A stretch of DNA of 36,771 bases. It comes from JBOFCO01 sp051646105 (GTDB taxonomy: Bacteria > Pseudomonadota > Alphaproteobacteria > Rhodobacterales > Rhodobacteraceae). The notes under the pieces were generated by a model. The model worked only from the letters and a program-made list of their open reading frames with translations. It was not told the origin of the DNA and did no database searches. Positions within the stretch are counted from its first letter, which is position 1; each line of letters begins with the position of its first letter. A program made the translations under genes and the position numbers. The stretch is taken from positions 1-36,771 of the forward strand of contig JBOFCO010000232.1 in assembly GCA_051646105.1 (NCBI GenBank), in the 5' to 3' direction. Below, in pieces: positions 28,686 to 36,771 of this stretch.

Positions 28686-31247
28686 TCAGTAGAGCCCGCC
28701 CGATGACAACGTGCCGAAATCAGCCTTCTTCGGGATCACCTTCTTTTCCCCCGTCGAGGTGACGACTTCGGTCGTGCCCGCGCCGCTGTCCGTTTCTCCA
28801 TAGGCGAACAGGGGCAGGTTTTCCCCCATGCCGAAGCCACCATCGACAAGCTGGCCAAAGCCGATCAGCCCGTCTTCGCCGTCACGGATATATTCTGCCA
28901 CCACATGATCGCCCGCTGCATCGTCGGTCAGCCGTGCGCCCGTGAAACGGTCGATCTTCACGAAATGCCCGCCGGGCGGCACGCGGAAATCGCTGCCGCC
29001 ATATTTCGCCGTGGCAGTGCGCATGAAACGTTCAAAGACCGGGCCACACATGCCGCCGCCCGTCGCCTCATCCCCCAGGCTGCGCGGTTGGTCGAAACCG
29101 ATGTAGCAACCCGCGACGATGTTCGACGAAAAGCCGACGAACCATACGTCCTTGGCATCGTTGGTGGTGCCGGTCTTGCCTGCAATGGGCACGCCCACCT
29201 TGATGCCGCGCCCGGTGCCGCGCAGCACCACGCCCTCCATCATCGAGGTAAGCTGATAGGCGGTGATCGCATCCATCACGCGCTCGCGGTTGGAACTGAT
29301 GCGCGGCCCCCGTCCGGGTGGAAGCGTCGGCGCACCGCAATCCTCGCAAACGCGCTGATCATGCCGATATACCGTGTGGCCCCAGCGATCCTGAACGCGG
29401 TCGACCAGCGTCGGTTCCACCCGCTCGCCACCATTGGCGAACATGGCATAGGCGGCGACCATGCGGAACAGCGTGGTTTCCTGACTGCCAAGTGAGTTCG
29501 CCAGAAAGCGGTCCATGCGGTCATAGACGCCGAAGCGCTCGGCATAGCCTGCAACGATCTCCATGCCGATCTCTTCGGCGATCCGGACGGTCATCAGGTT
29601 CCGCGACTGCTCGATCCCGGTGCGCAGCGGCGTCGGGCCGTAGAACTTGTTCGACGCGTTCTTGGGTTTCCACAGTCCCTGCGGCGTATTCACCTCGATC
29701 GGCGCATCGACGACGATGGTCGCCGGGGAAAAGCCGCTGTCGAGTGCTGCGGCATAGACAAAGGGCTTGAAGCTGGAACCGGGCTGACGCTTGGCCTGCG
29801 TGGCACGGTTGAAAACCGATTGCTGATAGCTGAACCCGCCCTGCATCGCCAGGACGCGACCGGTGTTCACATCCATCGCCATGAAGGCCCCGGCGATTTC
29901 GGGTGCCTGCCGCAGCGTCCAGCGTATGAAACTGCCGTCCTCGTCCTTGGTCATCTGGCGGACCCAGACCACATCGCCCACTTCCAGCAGGTCAGCCGCC
30001 ACCTGCGCCTTCGGCCCTCTGGTGCCGTCCTCATTCCGCTTGCGGGCCCAGGTTACATCCTCTGCCGGGATGAAATGGCCGTCTGCGTCGTCCTCGAACC
30101 CCTCGATCCCGATGCGGGCGTCGGTTTCACCCAGCGACAGGACGACCGCCGGATACCAGCCGAAAATGTCGCGCGCGATGTCGACTTCGGACAAGGCAGC
30201 ACGCCAATCCTCTTCGGTTCCCAGCCGGGCGGAATCGATCTTCAGCCCCGTCCCCCGCCAGATGCCCAGCGATCGGTCATAGGATTCCAGCGCGGCCCGC
30301 AGCGCCGCCGCCGCATCGCCCTGCAATTCCGGATCGACGGTCGCGCGGATCGCAAGGCCACCGCCAAAGAATTCCTCCTCGCCGAAACTCAGCGAAAGCT
30401 GCCTGCGGATTTCATCGGTAAAATAGTCGCGCGGTGGCAGCGCGGCCTTGAAGGCCGGATAATCGCCGTTTTGCACCGACAACAGCGGCGCCGCGAGAGC
30501 CGTGTCGAAGCTTGCCTTGTCGAGATAGCCGTTTTCATACATCTCGCGCAGCACGAAATTCCGCCGGTCGGTTGCGCGCTGCTTGTCCCGCACAGGATGC
30601 AGCCCCTTGCCCGGCGATTTCGGCAGGGCGGCCAGATAGGCCGCTTCCTGCGGCTCCAGCTCTGCCAGCGTCTTGTTGAAATAGGTTTGCGCCGCAGCCG
30701 CAACGCCAAAGCTGCGCTGCCCCAGATCTATCTCGTTCAGATACAGTTCCAGAATCTTTTCTTTGGGCAGCGCCTCGACCAGACGGGTCGACAGGATCAG
30801 TTCCTTGATCTTGCGTTCCGCCGTGCGGTCGCCCGACAGCAGGAAGTTCTTGGCCACCTGCTGCGGAATCGTCGAGGCCCCCCGCAGGTTTTCACCCTTG
30901 GACCGCACCGCCTCTACCAGGGCAGCGACCATACCGCGCGGATCAAACCCCTGATGTGTATAGAAATTCTTGTCTTCGGCAGAAATGAATGCCTGTTTGA
31001 CAAGAACCGGAATTTCATGCGCGGGTGCGAACAGTCGCCGTTCGGTCGCAAACTCGTCCATCAGGCGGCCTTCGCCCGAATAGATCCGGCTGATGGTCTT
31101 GGGCGTGTAATTGGCCAGATGTTCATGGCTGGGCAGATCGCGGCCATACATCCACAGCACGCCGCCGATGCACAGCGCCGCCATGAAGGCACCGTTCACC
31201 AGAAGCGAGAACAGCGCAGCCGTTACTGCAACAACAAACCTGAACAC
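28686..31247 (-). CDS. mrcA: Penicillin-binding protein 1A (bifunctional)
   Basis: An 853-residue class A PBP that polymerises glycan strands and crosslinks peptides in the periplasm. One membrane helix (about 4-34) is followed by the glycosyltransferase domain (GT51) with catalytic E91 in SAEDKNFYTHQGFDP and RGASTIPQQVAKN at 122-134; an inserted OB-like region (about 320-450); and the transpeptidase domain with S491-S-F-K494, S548-R-N550 and K691-T-G. The C-terminal 100 residues are a Gly-rich tail. The start is a GTG at 31245-31247 with AAAGGGG upstream. The next gene upstream is an AmiC-type amidase (96 bp), a functional match: wall synthesis and wall cutting. Confidence 0.97.
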   Translation of the reverse strand: MFRFVVAVTAALFSLLVNGAFMAALCIGGVLWMYGRDLPSHEHLANYTPKTISRIYSGEGRLMDEFATERRLFAPAHEIPVLVKQAFISAEDKNFYTHQGFDPRGMVAALVEAVRSKGENLRGASTIPQQVAKNFLLSGDRTAERKIKELILSTRLVEALPKEKILELYLNEIDLGQRSFGVAAAAQTYFNKTLAELEPQEAAYLAALPKSPGKGLHPVRDKQRATDRRNFVLREMYENGYLDKASFDTALAAPLLSVQNGDYPAFKAALPPRDYFTDEIRRQLSLSFGEEEFFGGGLAIRATVDPELQGDAAAALRAALESYDRSLGIWRGTGLKIDSARLGTEEDWRAALSEVDIARDIFGWYPAVVLSLGETDARIGIEGFEDDADGHFIPAEDVTWARKRNEDGTRGPKAQVAADLLEVGDVVWVRQMTKDEDGSFIRWTLRQAPEIAGAFMAMDVNTGRVLAMQGGFSYQQSVFNRATQAKRQPGSSFKPFVYAAALDSGFSPATIVVDAPIEVNTPQGLWKPKNASNKFYGPTPLRTGIEQSRNLMTVRIAEEIGMEIVAGYAERFGVYDRMDRFLANSLGSQETTLFRMVAAYAMFANGGERVEPTLVDRVQDRWGHTVYRHDQRVCEDCGAPTLPPGRGPRISSNRERVMDAITAYQLTSMMEGVVLRGTGRGIKVGVPIAGKTGTTNDAKDVWFVGFSSNIVAGCYIGFDQPRSLGDEATGGGMCGPVFERFMRTATAKYGGSDFRVPPGGHFVKIDRFTGARLTDDAAGDHVVAEYIRDGEDGLIGFGQLVDGGFGMGENLPLFAYGETDSGAGTTEVVTSTGEKKVIPKKADFGTLSSGGLY

Positions 31248-31343
31248 CGAAACCCCTTTCGCCCCTGCGAGACTCCGTTATACCCTGCGCGACGGGCAGG
31301 GTCAAAGCACCGGACCTGCCACAGCGTCCACCCGCCCGTTCAT

Positions 31344-32615
31344 CTACTGCCGCAGAAGTTGTGCCTCTGCCGCGTCCTCGACGGCCCATTGGCGCAGAGC
31401 CGCTGTAATTCCCGCCGCCATCCGGGCGCGCCATTCCGGGTCCTTCAGTCGCTCCCTGTCACGGGCAGAAGACAGGAAACCAAGTTCGATCAGGACAGAC
31501 GGAATATCGGGCGACTTAAGCACCGAAAATGATGCCTGCTGCAGCGGGTGCTTGTGCATCACGATCCCGGCATCCCCAAAAGACGTGACAAGCGCATCGG
31601 CCAGGCGACGGGTTCTTGGCGTGGTTTCGGCGCGGGCCATCTCCATCAGCACGGAAGCCACCCTGTCATCCGTCCCCTCCAGATCAACACCGGAAAGCAG
31701 ATCGGCGCGGTCATGCCGTTCGGCAAGCTGCGCGGCAGCCTTGTCAGACGCGGTGTCGGCCATGGTATAGACGGTCGATCCCGTCGCCACGCCTTCGTCC
31801 AGCGCATCGGCGTGCAGCGACAAAAGCACGTCGGCCCCCACAGCACGGGCGACCGATATGCGGGTTTCAAGCGGAACGAAAACATCATCCTCTCGTGTCA
31901 GGATCACATTCACACCACCCGCAAGATCGCCCGACCGCAACAGAACATCCTTCAGTTCGCGGGCAAAGATCAGCATTATGTCCGCTTCCGTCATCCCTTC
32001 GGATTCCGCACCGGGATCGATGCCGCCATGACCGGGGTCCAGCACAACGATCAATGGTCTGTCGCCGGTCTGACGCAGCTTTGGGGCCGGTGCGGCAGGC
32101 GGGGATTCCGGCAGGGACCAGGCGGCGGGTGGCCGTTGTCGGGCCGCAGCGGAAAAATCCGCCAGTGTCGCCCGGTTCAGGCTGATGCGCAGCAGGGCTG
32201 AACCGTCGGTCGCGCCGGTCTGCATTTCAGCCGATCCGACAACCAGCGGGCCGGCAAGTTCCACGACAAGACGGCTCCACCCCGGGCGGATCGTGCCCGC
32301 GCGCAGGTCGCGGATCGCGGTCGTGGCAGGCAGCAGATTGATCCCGGTCCAGTCCACGGCCCGACTGTCAACGACAAGGCGCGGCGGGTTGTCCAGCAGA
32401 TGTACCGAATAGGGCACGGGCTGTGACAGCCAAAGCTCCATCATCAGCCCCTGATCTGTATCGTCAAGTTGAGAGCGCGTCGCGTCAAGGCGCGCCAGTG
32501 CGGAAAGCCCCTGCTCTTGCGCGGGGGTTGGCGCTGCCGACAGGATGATCGCCAGCACACAAGCCACCAGTAAACTGGTGAGGTCAGAAACCCATCCTGA
32601 AAAACCACCCGTCAT
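31344..32615 (-). CDS. amiC: N-acetylmuramoyl-L-alanine amidase, AmiC type
   Basis: A 423-residue periplasmic amidase that cuts the bond between MurNAc and the stem peptide during cell division. The N-terminal signal sequence ends near AQA (residues about 10-33), an AMIN domain follows (about 50-150), then a Pro/Ala linker and an Amidase_3 domain with zinc ligands H196 (LDPGHGG), E210 and H268 (SLHAD), and the catalytic E377 (IELGF). The ATG at 32615 is chosen because it starts at the signal peptide; the frame runs to 32705 and into the 13-bp tandem repeat. A TTGTTAGCGC motif lies 27-36 bp upstream. The mrcA gene follows 96 bp after its stop. Confidence 0.95.
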   Translation of the reverse strand: MTGGFSGWVSDLTSLLVACVLAIILSAAPTPAQEQGLSALARLDATRSQLDDTDQGLMMELWLSQPVPYSVHLLDNPPRLVVDSRAVDWTGINLLPATTAIRDLRAGTIRPGWSRLVVELAGPLVVGSAEMQTGATDGSALLRISLNRATLADFSAAARQRPPAAWSLPESPPAAPAPKLRQTGDRPLIVVLDPGHGGIDPGAESEGMTEADIMLIFARELKDVLLRSGDLAGGVNVILTREDDVFVPLETRISVARAVGADVLLSLHADALDEGVATGSTVYTMADTASDKAAAQLAERHDRADLLSGVDLEGTDDRVASVLMEMARAETTPRTRRLADALVTSFGDAGIVMHKHPLQQASFSVLKSPDIPSVLIELGFLSSARDRERLKDPEWRARMAAGITAALRQWAVEDAAEAQLLRQ

Positions 32616-32641
32616 CGCTGCCTGTTTCCGGGACTGTCTTG

Positions 32642-32660
32642 TTGTTAGCGCAGCTATAGC
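32642..32660. promoter_or_regulatory. TTGTTAGCGC motif before the amidase gene
   Basis: TTGTTAGCGC (32642-32651) followed by AGCTATAGC. It matches the TGTTAGCGC core of the gap-region sites, 27 bp before the amidase ATG, and overlaps a TATAGC (minus strand) that could be a -10 element. The right half does not fit a full palindrome. Confidence 0.35.
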
Positions 32661-32694
32661 GGGAAACATGCCAAAGGGAAAAGTCACAACCGGG

Positions 32695-32746
32695 TGGCTG
32701 CCCATGATGGCTGCCCATCATGGCTGCCCATCATGGCTGCCGGTCA
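32695..32746. repeat. 13-bp tandem repeat, four units
   Basis: Four consecutive copies: TGGCTGCCCATGA (32695-32707), TGGCTGCCCATCA (32708-32720), the same again (32721-32733), and TGGCTGCCGGTCA (32734-32746). The two middle units are identical. The last three bases (32744-32746, TCA) are the complement of the TGA stop codon of the aminotransferase. On the minus strand each unit contains ATGGGCAGCCA, so several ATG codons fall in different frames. The array sits between the aminotransferase and the amidase start. Confidence 0.93.
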
Positions 32747-33883
32747 TCTCCGCAACATGAAAGCCTGCAACCTTGCCAAACCTTCAGCAATGTCTGCGGT
32801 CGCCCTCGCATAGCTGAAGCGCAGGGTTTGCTGGCCGCGCACGGGATCGAAATCCAGTCCCGGTGTCACCGCAACGCCCGCCTTGTCCAGTATCTCGGCA
32901 GCAAAGGCGCGGCTGTCATCAGTCAGCCCGGAAACATCGGCATAGACGTAAAAGGCGCCGTCCGGCGGGGCGATGTGATCGAAGCCCGCAAGTGACAGGC
33001 CTTCGAGCATCAGACGTCGATTTTCGGCATAGACGGCAAGATTTGCCTCGCACTCCTCAATAGCATCCAGTGCCGCCAGCGCCGCAACCTGACTGGCGTG
33101 CGGCGGACAGATGAACATGTTCTGCGCCAGCCGCTCTACCCGGCGCACATATGCCTCGGGCACCACCATCCAGCCAATGCGCCAGCCGGTCATCGAGAAG
33201 TATTTCGAAAACGAATTGATGACACACACATCGTCGGTCAGCTCCAGCGCCGAAATCGCCGGGGTATCGTAATGCAGGCCGTGATAGATTTCGTCCGAGA
33301 TCAAGGTGATCCCCCTTGCGGTCGTTGCCGCCACAAGCCCCGACAACGCATCGCGTGACAGCATGGTGCCCGACGGATTGCCGGGAGAGGCCAGGATCAG
33401 CCCGGCAATACCATCCGGCAACTGATCCGGGCGCGGCTGGAAGCGATCCTCGGCCCGTGTCTGGATGCCCGTCGGATGCAGGCTGAGCGCGCGCAGGATC
33501 TGACGATAGGACGGATAACCCGGCTCTCCCAGCGCCACGCGGTCGCCCGCATCGAAAAAGGCGGTAAAAGCCAGCAGGAACGCGGCGGAAGAGCCAGAGG
33601 TGACGATCACCCGCGCCGGATCAAGATCGACGCCATACCAGCGCCGGTAAAGGGCGGCGATACCTGCCCGCAGTTCCGGCAGGCCGAGCGCCACGGTGTA
33701 ACCGAGCGGTCCGGCCGCCATCGCCCGGTCCAGTGCATCAAGTGCGGCTTTCGGGGCGGGTGTTCCGGGCTGGCCCACCTCCATATGCACGATGTGGCGG
33801 CCCGCAGCTTCAGCGCGGCGGGCCGCCTCCATCACATCCATCACGATAAAGGGATCGACATTTCCCCGGCTTGATCCACGCAT
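32744..33883 (-). CDS. Class I/II PLP-dependent aminotransferase
   Basis: A 379-residue fold-type I aminotransferase. It has the PLP-phosphate and ring contacts GSSAAF (97-102), N169 in PGNPSG (167-172), D197-E-I-Y200 (ring Asp and Tyr), and the PLP-binding K227 in SFSKYFSMTGWR. The start at 33883 (MRGSSRGNVDPFIVMDVM) has GGGGGA five bases upstream; upstream ATG 33913 and TTG 33937 frames have worse sites. Such proteins of Rhodobacterales often begin just this way and are annotated only as 'aminotransferase'; aspartate, aromatic or branched-chain specificity cannot be told. The stop codon lies inside the 13-bp repeat array. It is divergent from the DsbA-like gene (181 bp). Confidence 0.92.
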   Translation of the reverse strand: MRGSSRGNVDPFIVMDVMEAARRAEAAGRHIVHMEVGQPGTPAPKAALDALDRAMAAGPLGYTVALGLPELRAGIAALYRRWYGVDLDPARVIVTSGSSAAFLLAFTAFFDAGDRVALGEPGYPSYRQILRALSLHPTGIQTRAEDRFQPRPDQLPDGIAGLILASPGNPSGTMLSRDALSGLVAATTARGITLISDEIYHGLHYDTPAISALELTDDVCVINSFSKYFSMTGWRIGWMVVPEAYVRRVERLAQNMFICPPHASQVAALAALDAIEECEANLAVYAENRRLMLEGLSLAGFDHIAPPDGAFYVYADVSGLTDDSRAFAAEILDKAGVAVTPGLDFDPVRGQQTLRFSYARATADIAEGLARLQAFMLRR

Positions 33884-34064
33884 GACATTCCCCCAAACTA
33901 CGGCTGTGTTCATTCCAGCCGGGCCAGTCGAGGTCAACGCCGGAACAGGCGAAACTTGGCAAACTGTTTCTGTCGCACGGCCCTATGGCTTGCGCCCAAG
34001 GCAGCGAAGGGTCATGGATGGGGAACGGATGCCTTGCGGGGCAGTTGCAATTGGCGGGGGCCAG

Positions 34065-34811
34065 ATGAAGCAGACAGTTCTTTCTTTCGCCGCGGCAGCG
34101 TTTCTGGCGACGCCTGCCCCCGCCTTTGACCTGTCGCAGATGAGTGATGCGGAACGCGCCGCCTTTCAGGCAGAGGTTCGCCGCTATCTGATGGAAAACC
34201 CCAAGGTCATCATGGAAGCCGTCGCGGTTCTGGAGCAGCAGGAACAGGCGCAGCAGCAGAACTCTGACCGGACACTGGTAAAGGATCACGCCGCCGCATT
34301 GTTTTCCGATGCGGCCTCGTGGACGGGTGGCAACGCGTCAGGCGACATCACGGTTGTCGAATTCGTGGATTACCGTTGCGGCTATTGCCGCAAGGCTCAT
34401 GCCGAAGTGGCAGAGCTGGTGAAGTCCGATGGCAACATCCGCTTTGTGCTGAAGGAATTCCCCATTCTTGGCGATCAGTCCGTACTGGCCTCACGCTTTG
34501 CAGTGGCCGTGTTGCAGGTTGCGGGACCGGAAAACTACAAGATGGTGCATGACGCGCTGTTCGCCTTTCGCGGCGACATTACGGAAGAGTCGCTTGCCCG
34601 TATCGCCACCGACCTTGGGCTGGATGCAGCAGCAATTGCCGCACGCATGACCAGCCCCGAAGTGGAAAAGGTGATCGCCGACAACCACGCCCTTGCCAAG
34701 ACGATGGCCATTTCCGGCACGCCGACCTTTGTCGTCGATCAGTCGATGCTGCGGGGCTATCTGCCGCTGGACGAGATGCGCAAAATCGTCGCGGCAGAAC
34801 GCGCCAGCTGA
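34065..34811 (+). CDS. DsbA-family thiol-disulfide oxidoreductase
   Basis: A 248-residue periplasmic protein. Signal peptide about 1-20 (MKQTVLSFAAAAFLATPAPA), then a Glu/Gln-rich N-terminal helix (about 25-65, LEQQEQAQQQ) typical of the ScsC/BdbD-like group where it mediates oligomerisation, then a thioredoxin fold with C105-G-Y-C108 as active site and the cis-Pro loop S-G-T219-P220-T. The CGYC motif and the N-terminal helix point to an isomerase or ScsC-like protein rather than to a plain DsbA; this is an inference. The ATG at 34065 starts the signal peptide; the ribosome site (GGGGG) is poor. It converges on the MFS gene, with a palindrome holding both stop codons. Confidence 0.9.
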   Translation: MKQTVLSFAAAAFLATPAPAFDLSQMSDAERAAFQAEVRRYLMENPKVIMEAVAVLEQQEQAQQQNSDRTLVKDHAAALFSDAASWTGGNASGDITVVEFVDYRCGYCRKAHAEVAELVKSDGNIRFVLKEFPILGDQSVLASRFAVAVLQVAGPENYKMVHDALFAFRGDITEESLARIATDLGLDAAAIAARMTSPEVEKVIADNHALAKTMAISGTPTFVVDQSMLRGYLPLDEMRKIVAAERAS

Positions 34812-34845
34812 TCCGGCGCGCAGGCGGCTTGCAGACGCGGATCAG
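34808..34845. other. Inverted repeat covering two convergent stop codons
   Basis: CTGATCCG (34808-34815) and CGGATCAG (34838-34845) form a perfect 8-bp inverted repeat with 22 bp between. The left arm holds the TGA stop (34809-34811) of the DsbA-like gene and the right arm the TCA (34842-34844), the stop of the convergent MFS gene. It can act as a stem-loop at the 3' ends of both transcripts; no T-run follows. Confidence 0.6.
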
Positions 34846-36071
34846 TCACGACGATCAATAGCGGGAACCGCTTGATCTGTGGTGTTGCGAAGGGCGGCAA
34901 AGATCGCCAGCCCAAGACCGATCACCACCATCGCGAAACCAAGAACCCCGAAGGCACCGGCAACACCATAGCCCGCAACCAGCGGTGCCGAAATCAGGGG
35001 CGATGCAAACTGGCCAAGAAAGAAAGCAGTTGTCAGCAGGCCAGAGGCGCGACCGCGCTGACTGGCAGGTACCTGGGCCATGAACCATGTCGTGTAATTG
35101 GGCATCGCTGGCCCCATGCCCAGCCCGGCAAGTGCCGACCCCAGCAGCACAAGTCCCCAACCCGACGCCTGCGAATGGGCGTAAAGCCCCGCCCCCATCA
35201 GAACAAAGCTGAAGGCAAAGATCGCATGGGCCGAAACATGTTGGCGGATGCGTCCATACATCAGCGAAATCGGCATCGACACCAGTGTCAGCGTTGCCAT
35301 GATCGCCCCGACAGCAAGGGTATTGCTGACCCCCAGCCCCTCAAGCAGGAACGGAAGGCGCGTAGGCGTGACGTAAAAGGCGGCCATGAACACAAAGGCC
35401 AGGGTTCCAACGAAAGCAAAGGCAGCCCAGGGAAAATCCTCTGTCTCATGCGTGGTCGCCTGTCGGGCGGGATGATCCCGAGTCGCCGCCAGCCTGCGGG
35501 CGTCGGGTGCCAGCGCGGAAAGTGCAAACAAGGCCACCGGCACTGCCAGCGCATAGACAGCAAACGCCCCGCGCCAGTGAAACAGCGCCGCCGCCCCGCC
35601 CAGCAGCATGACAACGATGCCGCCGCCCGACATGGTCGCGCCCTGAAGCCCCATGAACCTCGCCCGCGCCGGACCCTGCCACAGGTCCGCGGCCCATGTC
35701 ATCGCCAGCGTCATCGTGCCACCCACGCCCACGCCCAGCACAATGCGCCCGGCAAGGATCGCCGTCAGACTGTCGGCCCACAGCCCGGTGGTGCCACCCA
35801 GCGCATACAGTGCAGCCGAAATCACCAGCAGTTTCTGGCGATCCCACCGGTCAGCCAGCCAGCCCATCAGGCCGGCAGTCAGTACGATGGCCAGCGACGG
35901 CAGTGTGACCACCAGACCTGCCAGCGTCTCGATCCCCGGCACATCCGCGAAATGGGTGCGCAATCCCGGCAGGGATGACGCAATGGTGGCATTCGCCATG
36001 ATGGTCATCGACGCCAACATAAGCACCGCCACCGTTACCCGCCGTCCGGGCAAATCTCTCATCTGGGCCAT
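34842..36071 (-). CDS. MFS transporter (DHA1-like)
   Basis: A 409-residue major-facilitator protein with twelve hydrophobic helices. It has the N-terminal motif GLMGWLADRWDRQKLL (loop 2-3, GxxxDRxGR type), GRIVLGVGVGGTMTLAMTW in helix 5 (motif C-like) and GLGMGPAMPNYTTWFMAQVPASQRGRASGLL in helix 10-11, and resembles drug- or metabolite-exporting DHA1 proteins. No substrate is implied by the sequence. The ATG at 36071 has AAAGGA seven bases upstream. It is divergent from a LysR gene (88 bp), which probably controls it, and ends within an inverted repeat shared with the DsbA-like gene. Confidence 0.88.
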   Translation of the reverse strand: MAQMRDLPGRRVTVAVLMLASMTIMANATIASSLPGLRTHFADVPGIETLAGLVVTLPSLAIVLTAGLMGWLADRWDRQKLLVISAALYALGGTTGLWADSLTAILAGRIVLGVGVGGTMTLAMTWAADLWQGPARARFMGLQGATMSGGGIVVMLLGGAAALFHWRGAFAVYALAVPVALFALSALAPDARRLAATRDHPARQATTHETEDFPWAAFAFVGTLAFVFMAAFYVTPTRLPFLLEGLGVSNTLAVGAIMATLTLVSMPISLMYGRIRQHVSAHAIFAFSFVLMGAGLYAHSQASGWGLVLLGSALAGLGMGPAMPNYTTWFMAQVPASQRGRASGLLTTAFFLGQFASPLISAPLVAGYGVAGAFGVLGFAMVVIGLGLAIFAALRNTTDQAVPAIDRRD

Positions 36072-36100
36072 GGACGATCCTTTCCTGTCGCCCGAACAGA

Positions 36101-36128
36101 CTTGTCAAAGTTCTGTTTTGTGGACAAG
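36101..36128. promoter_or_regulatory. CTTGTC-N16-GACAAG operator candidate
   Basis: A perfect 6-bp inverted repeat, CTTGTC at 36101-36106 and GACAAG at 36123-36128, in the 88-bp divergent region between the MFS and LysR genes. Length and place suit a binding site of the adjacent LysR regulator. Confidence 0.4.
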
Positions 36129-36159
36129 ATTGCATTGAATGGAATGAATGTTCGGAATT

Positions 36160-36771
36160 ATGGACAAAGACCTTGACCTCGCCGCCCTTCGCGCCTTTCG
36201 CACCGTGATCCGCGAAGGGTCGCTGACTGCGGCCTCGGCCTATCTGCGCGCGCCGAAATCGACGCTGTCAAAGCGGCTGTCCGATCTTGAGGCACAGTTG
36301 GGCGTCCGGCTGATCGAACGATCGACCCGCCATCTGCGTATCACGCAGGAAGGCGAGGTTCTGGCTGCCCGTGTCGACCGCCTGCTGGGAGAGGCAGACG
36401 ATATCCGTCGCGCCTTTGGTGAAGCGGACGGCGCAGCGCGCGGGCATCTCCGGCTGGCTGTGCCTACGGTGCTGGGCACGATCATGATGGGGCCGCTCGC
36501 CGCAGAGTTCCGCAGGCGTTACCCGGACGTGACGCTGGAAATCCATTTCCTCGACCGTAGCCCCGATCTGCTGGAAGAAGGTTTCGACGGCTGCATCCGT
36601 TTTGGCCCCCTGGAAGACAGCGCACAGGTGGCGCGCCTGCTGATCCATGGTCAGGCGGTTCTGGCGGCAGCACCGGACCTGCCGGGACTGGACCGGCTGA
36701 AACGTCCTGAGCAGCTTCCGGACTTTCCCCTGATCGGGCTGACGGCACCGTGGCCGGGCGGCTGGCCGCTG
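36160..36771 (+). CDS. LysR family transcriptional regulator, N-terminal part
   Basis: An open frame from 36160 to the window end gives 204 residues without a stop. It starts MDKDLDLAALRAFRTVIREG and has the LysR winged helix: LTAASAYLRAPKSTLSKRLSDLEAQLGVRLIERSTR (about 22-57), then the start of the effector domain (GHLRLAVPTVLGTIMMGPLAAEF). The gene runs past the window edge. An in-frame ATG at 36148 would add MFGI; it has GGAA four bases upstream, while the later one has poor spacing, so the true start is either. It is divergent from the MFS transporter gene and probably regulates it. Confidence 0.88.
   Translation, partial: MDKDLDLAALRAFRTVIREGSLTAASAYLRAPKSTLSKRLSDLEAQLGVRLIERSTRHLRITQEGEVLAARVDRLLGEADDIRRAFGEADGAARGHLRLAVPTVLGTIMMGPLAAEFRRRYPDVTLEIHFLDRSPDLLEEGFDGCIRFGPLEDSAQVARLLIHGQAVLAAAPDLPGLDRLKRPEQLPDFPLIGLTAPWPGGWPL

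Noticed and set aside
29820..31532. Plus-strand open frame of 570 codons opposite the PBP1A gene
   Set aside because: PBP1A on the minus strand has every catalytic motif in place; the opposite frame is His/Arg/Gln-rich, as expected from antisense of a GC-rich gene.
1..36771. Mobile elements, prophage, CRISPR array, rRNA and tRNA genes
   Set aside because: No transposase, integrase or phage protein, no regularly spaced repeats and no cloverleaf-like sequence were seen by eye in the gaps; a tRNA search program could still find something I missed.

Overview
The window reads as an ordinary chromosomal segment of a high-GC alphaproteobacterium, most likely Rhodobacterales (Rhodobacter/Paracoccus-type). 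The grounds are family content and gene style: a tandem pair of type I GAPDH genes, a DUF1127-like basic peptide, a VPLPA-type CTERM protein, an M23 peptidase overlapping a bactofilin gene, an RF2 gene with no programmed frameshift, and an LPxx-free, Sec-exported envelope protein set. I see no insertion sequence, integrase, prophage, CRISPR array, rRNA or tRNA. The genus is not determinable by eye.

Layout. Positions 1-3330 hold a truncated DUF808 gene and, divergently, gap / tiny membrane protein / gap, then a DUF1127-like peptide. Copies of a TGTTAGCGC motif sit in front of gap1, gap2 and the DUF1127-like gene, suggesting a shared carbon-metabolism regulator (CceR/PckR-like, by inference). 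Positions 3333-6101 are a minus-strand run: alpha/beta hydrolase, coaD, CBS-pair protein, and a LysR regulator divergent from mmsA (6217-7716). Next come a minus-strand CTERM protein (7876-8523) and a plus-strand set: Crp/Fnr regulator, DUF2892 membrane protein and a small secreted protein. These converge on uvrA (minus, 10362-13223). Divergent from uvrA is a single-domain rhodanese behind an ATTC-N8-GAAT palindrome like the operator reported for sulfide-responsive ArsR-type repressors.

Positions 13751-23322 are a long minus-strand block: MFS transporter, lpdA, DUF924, YcaD-like MFS, DUF3147, queA, and an 1145-residue AsmA-like protein. A roughly 33-nt sequence is duplicated in front of lpdA and in front of the YcaD-like gene. 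Positions 23427-25963 (plus) hold a PrxQ/Bcp peroxiredoxin and the M23 endopeptidase-bactofilin pair. Positions 26028-33883 (minus) hold DUF2189, a P-loop kinase-like protein abutting prfB, PBP1A, an AmiC-type amidase and a class I/II aminotransferase. A 13-bp tandem repeat (four units) runs from the aminotransferase stop codon towards the amidase gene. The window ends with a DsbA-like oxidoreductase (plus), an MFS transporter (minus) and a truncated divergent LysR gene.

Functional themes: central carbon flow (two GAPDHs with different cofactor-site residues, lpdA, mmsA), cell-envelope building and remodelling (PBP1A, amidase, M23 peptidase, bactofilin, AsmA-like, DsbA-like), and possibly sulfane-sulfur sensing (Crp/Fnr, DUF2892, rhodanese). 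I found no clearly new multi-gene system. The best leads are the GAPDH pair with its shared operators, the duplicated promoter-region element, the 13-bp repeat between the aminotransferase and amidase, and the sulfide-type operator at the rhodanese gene.
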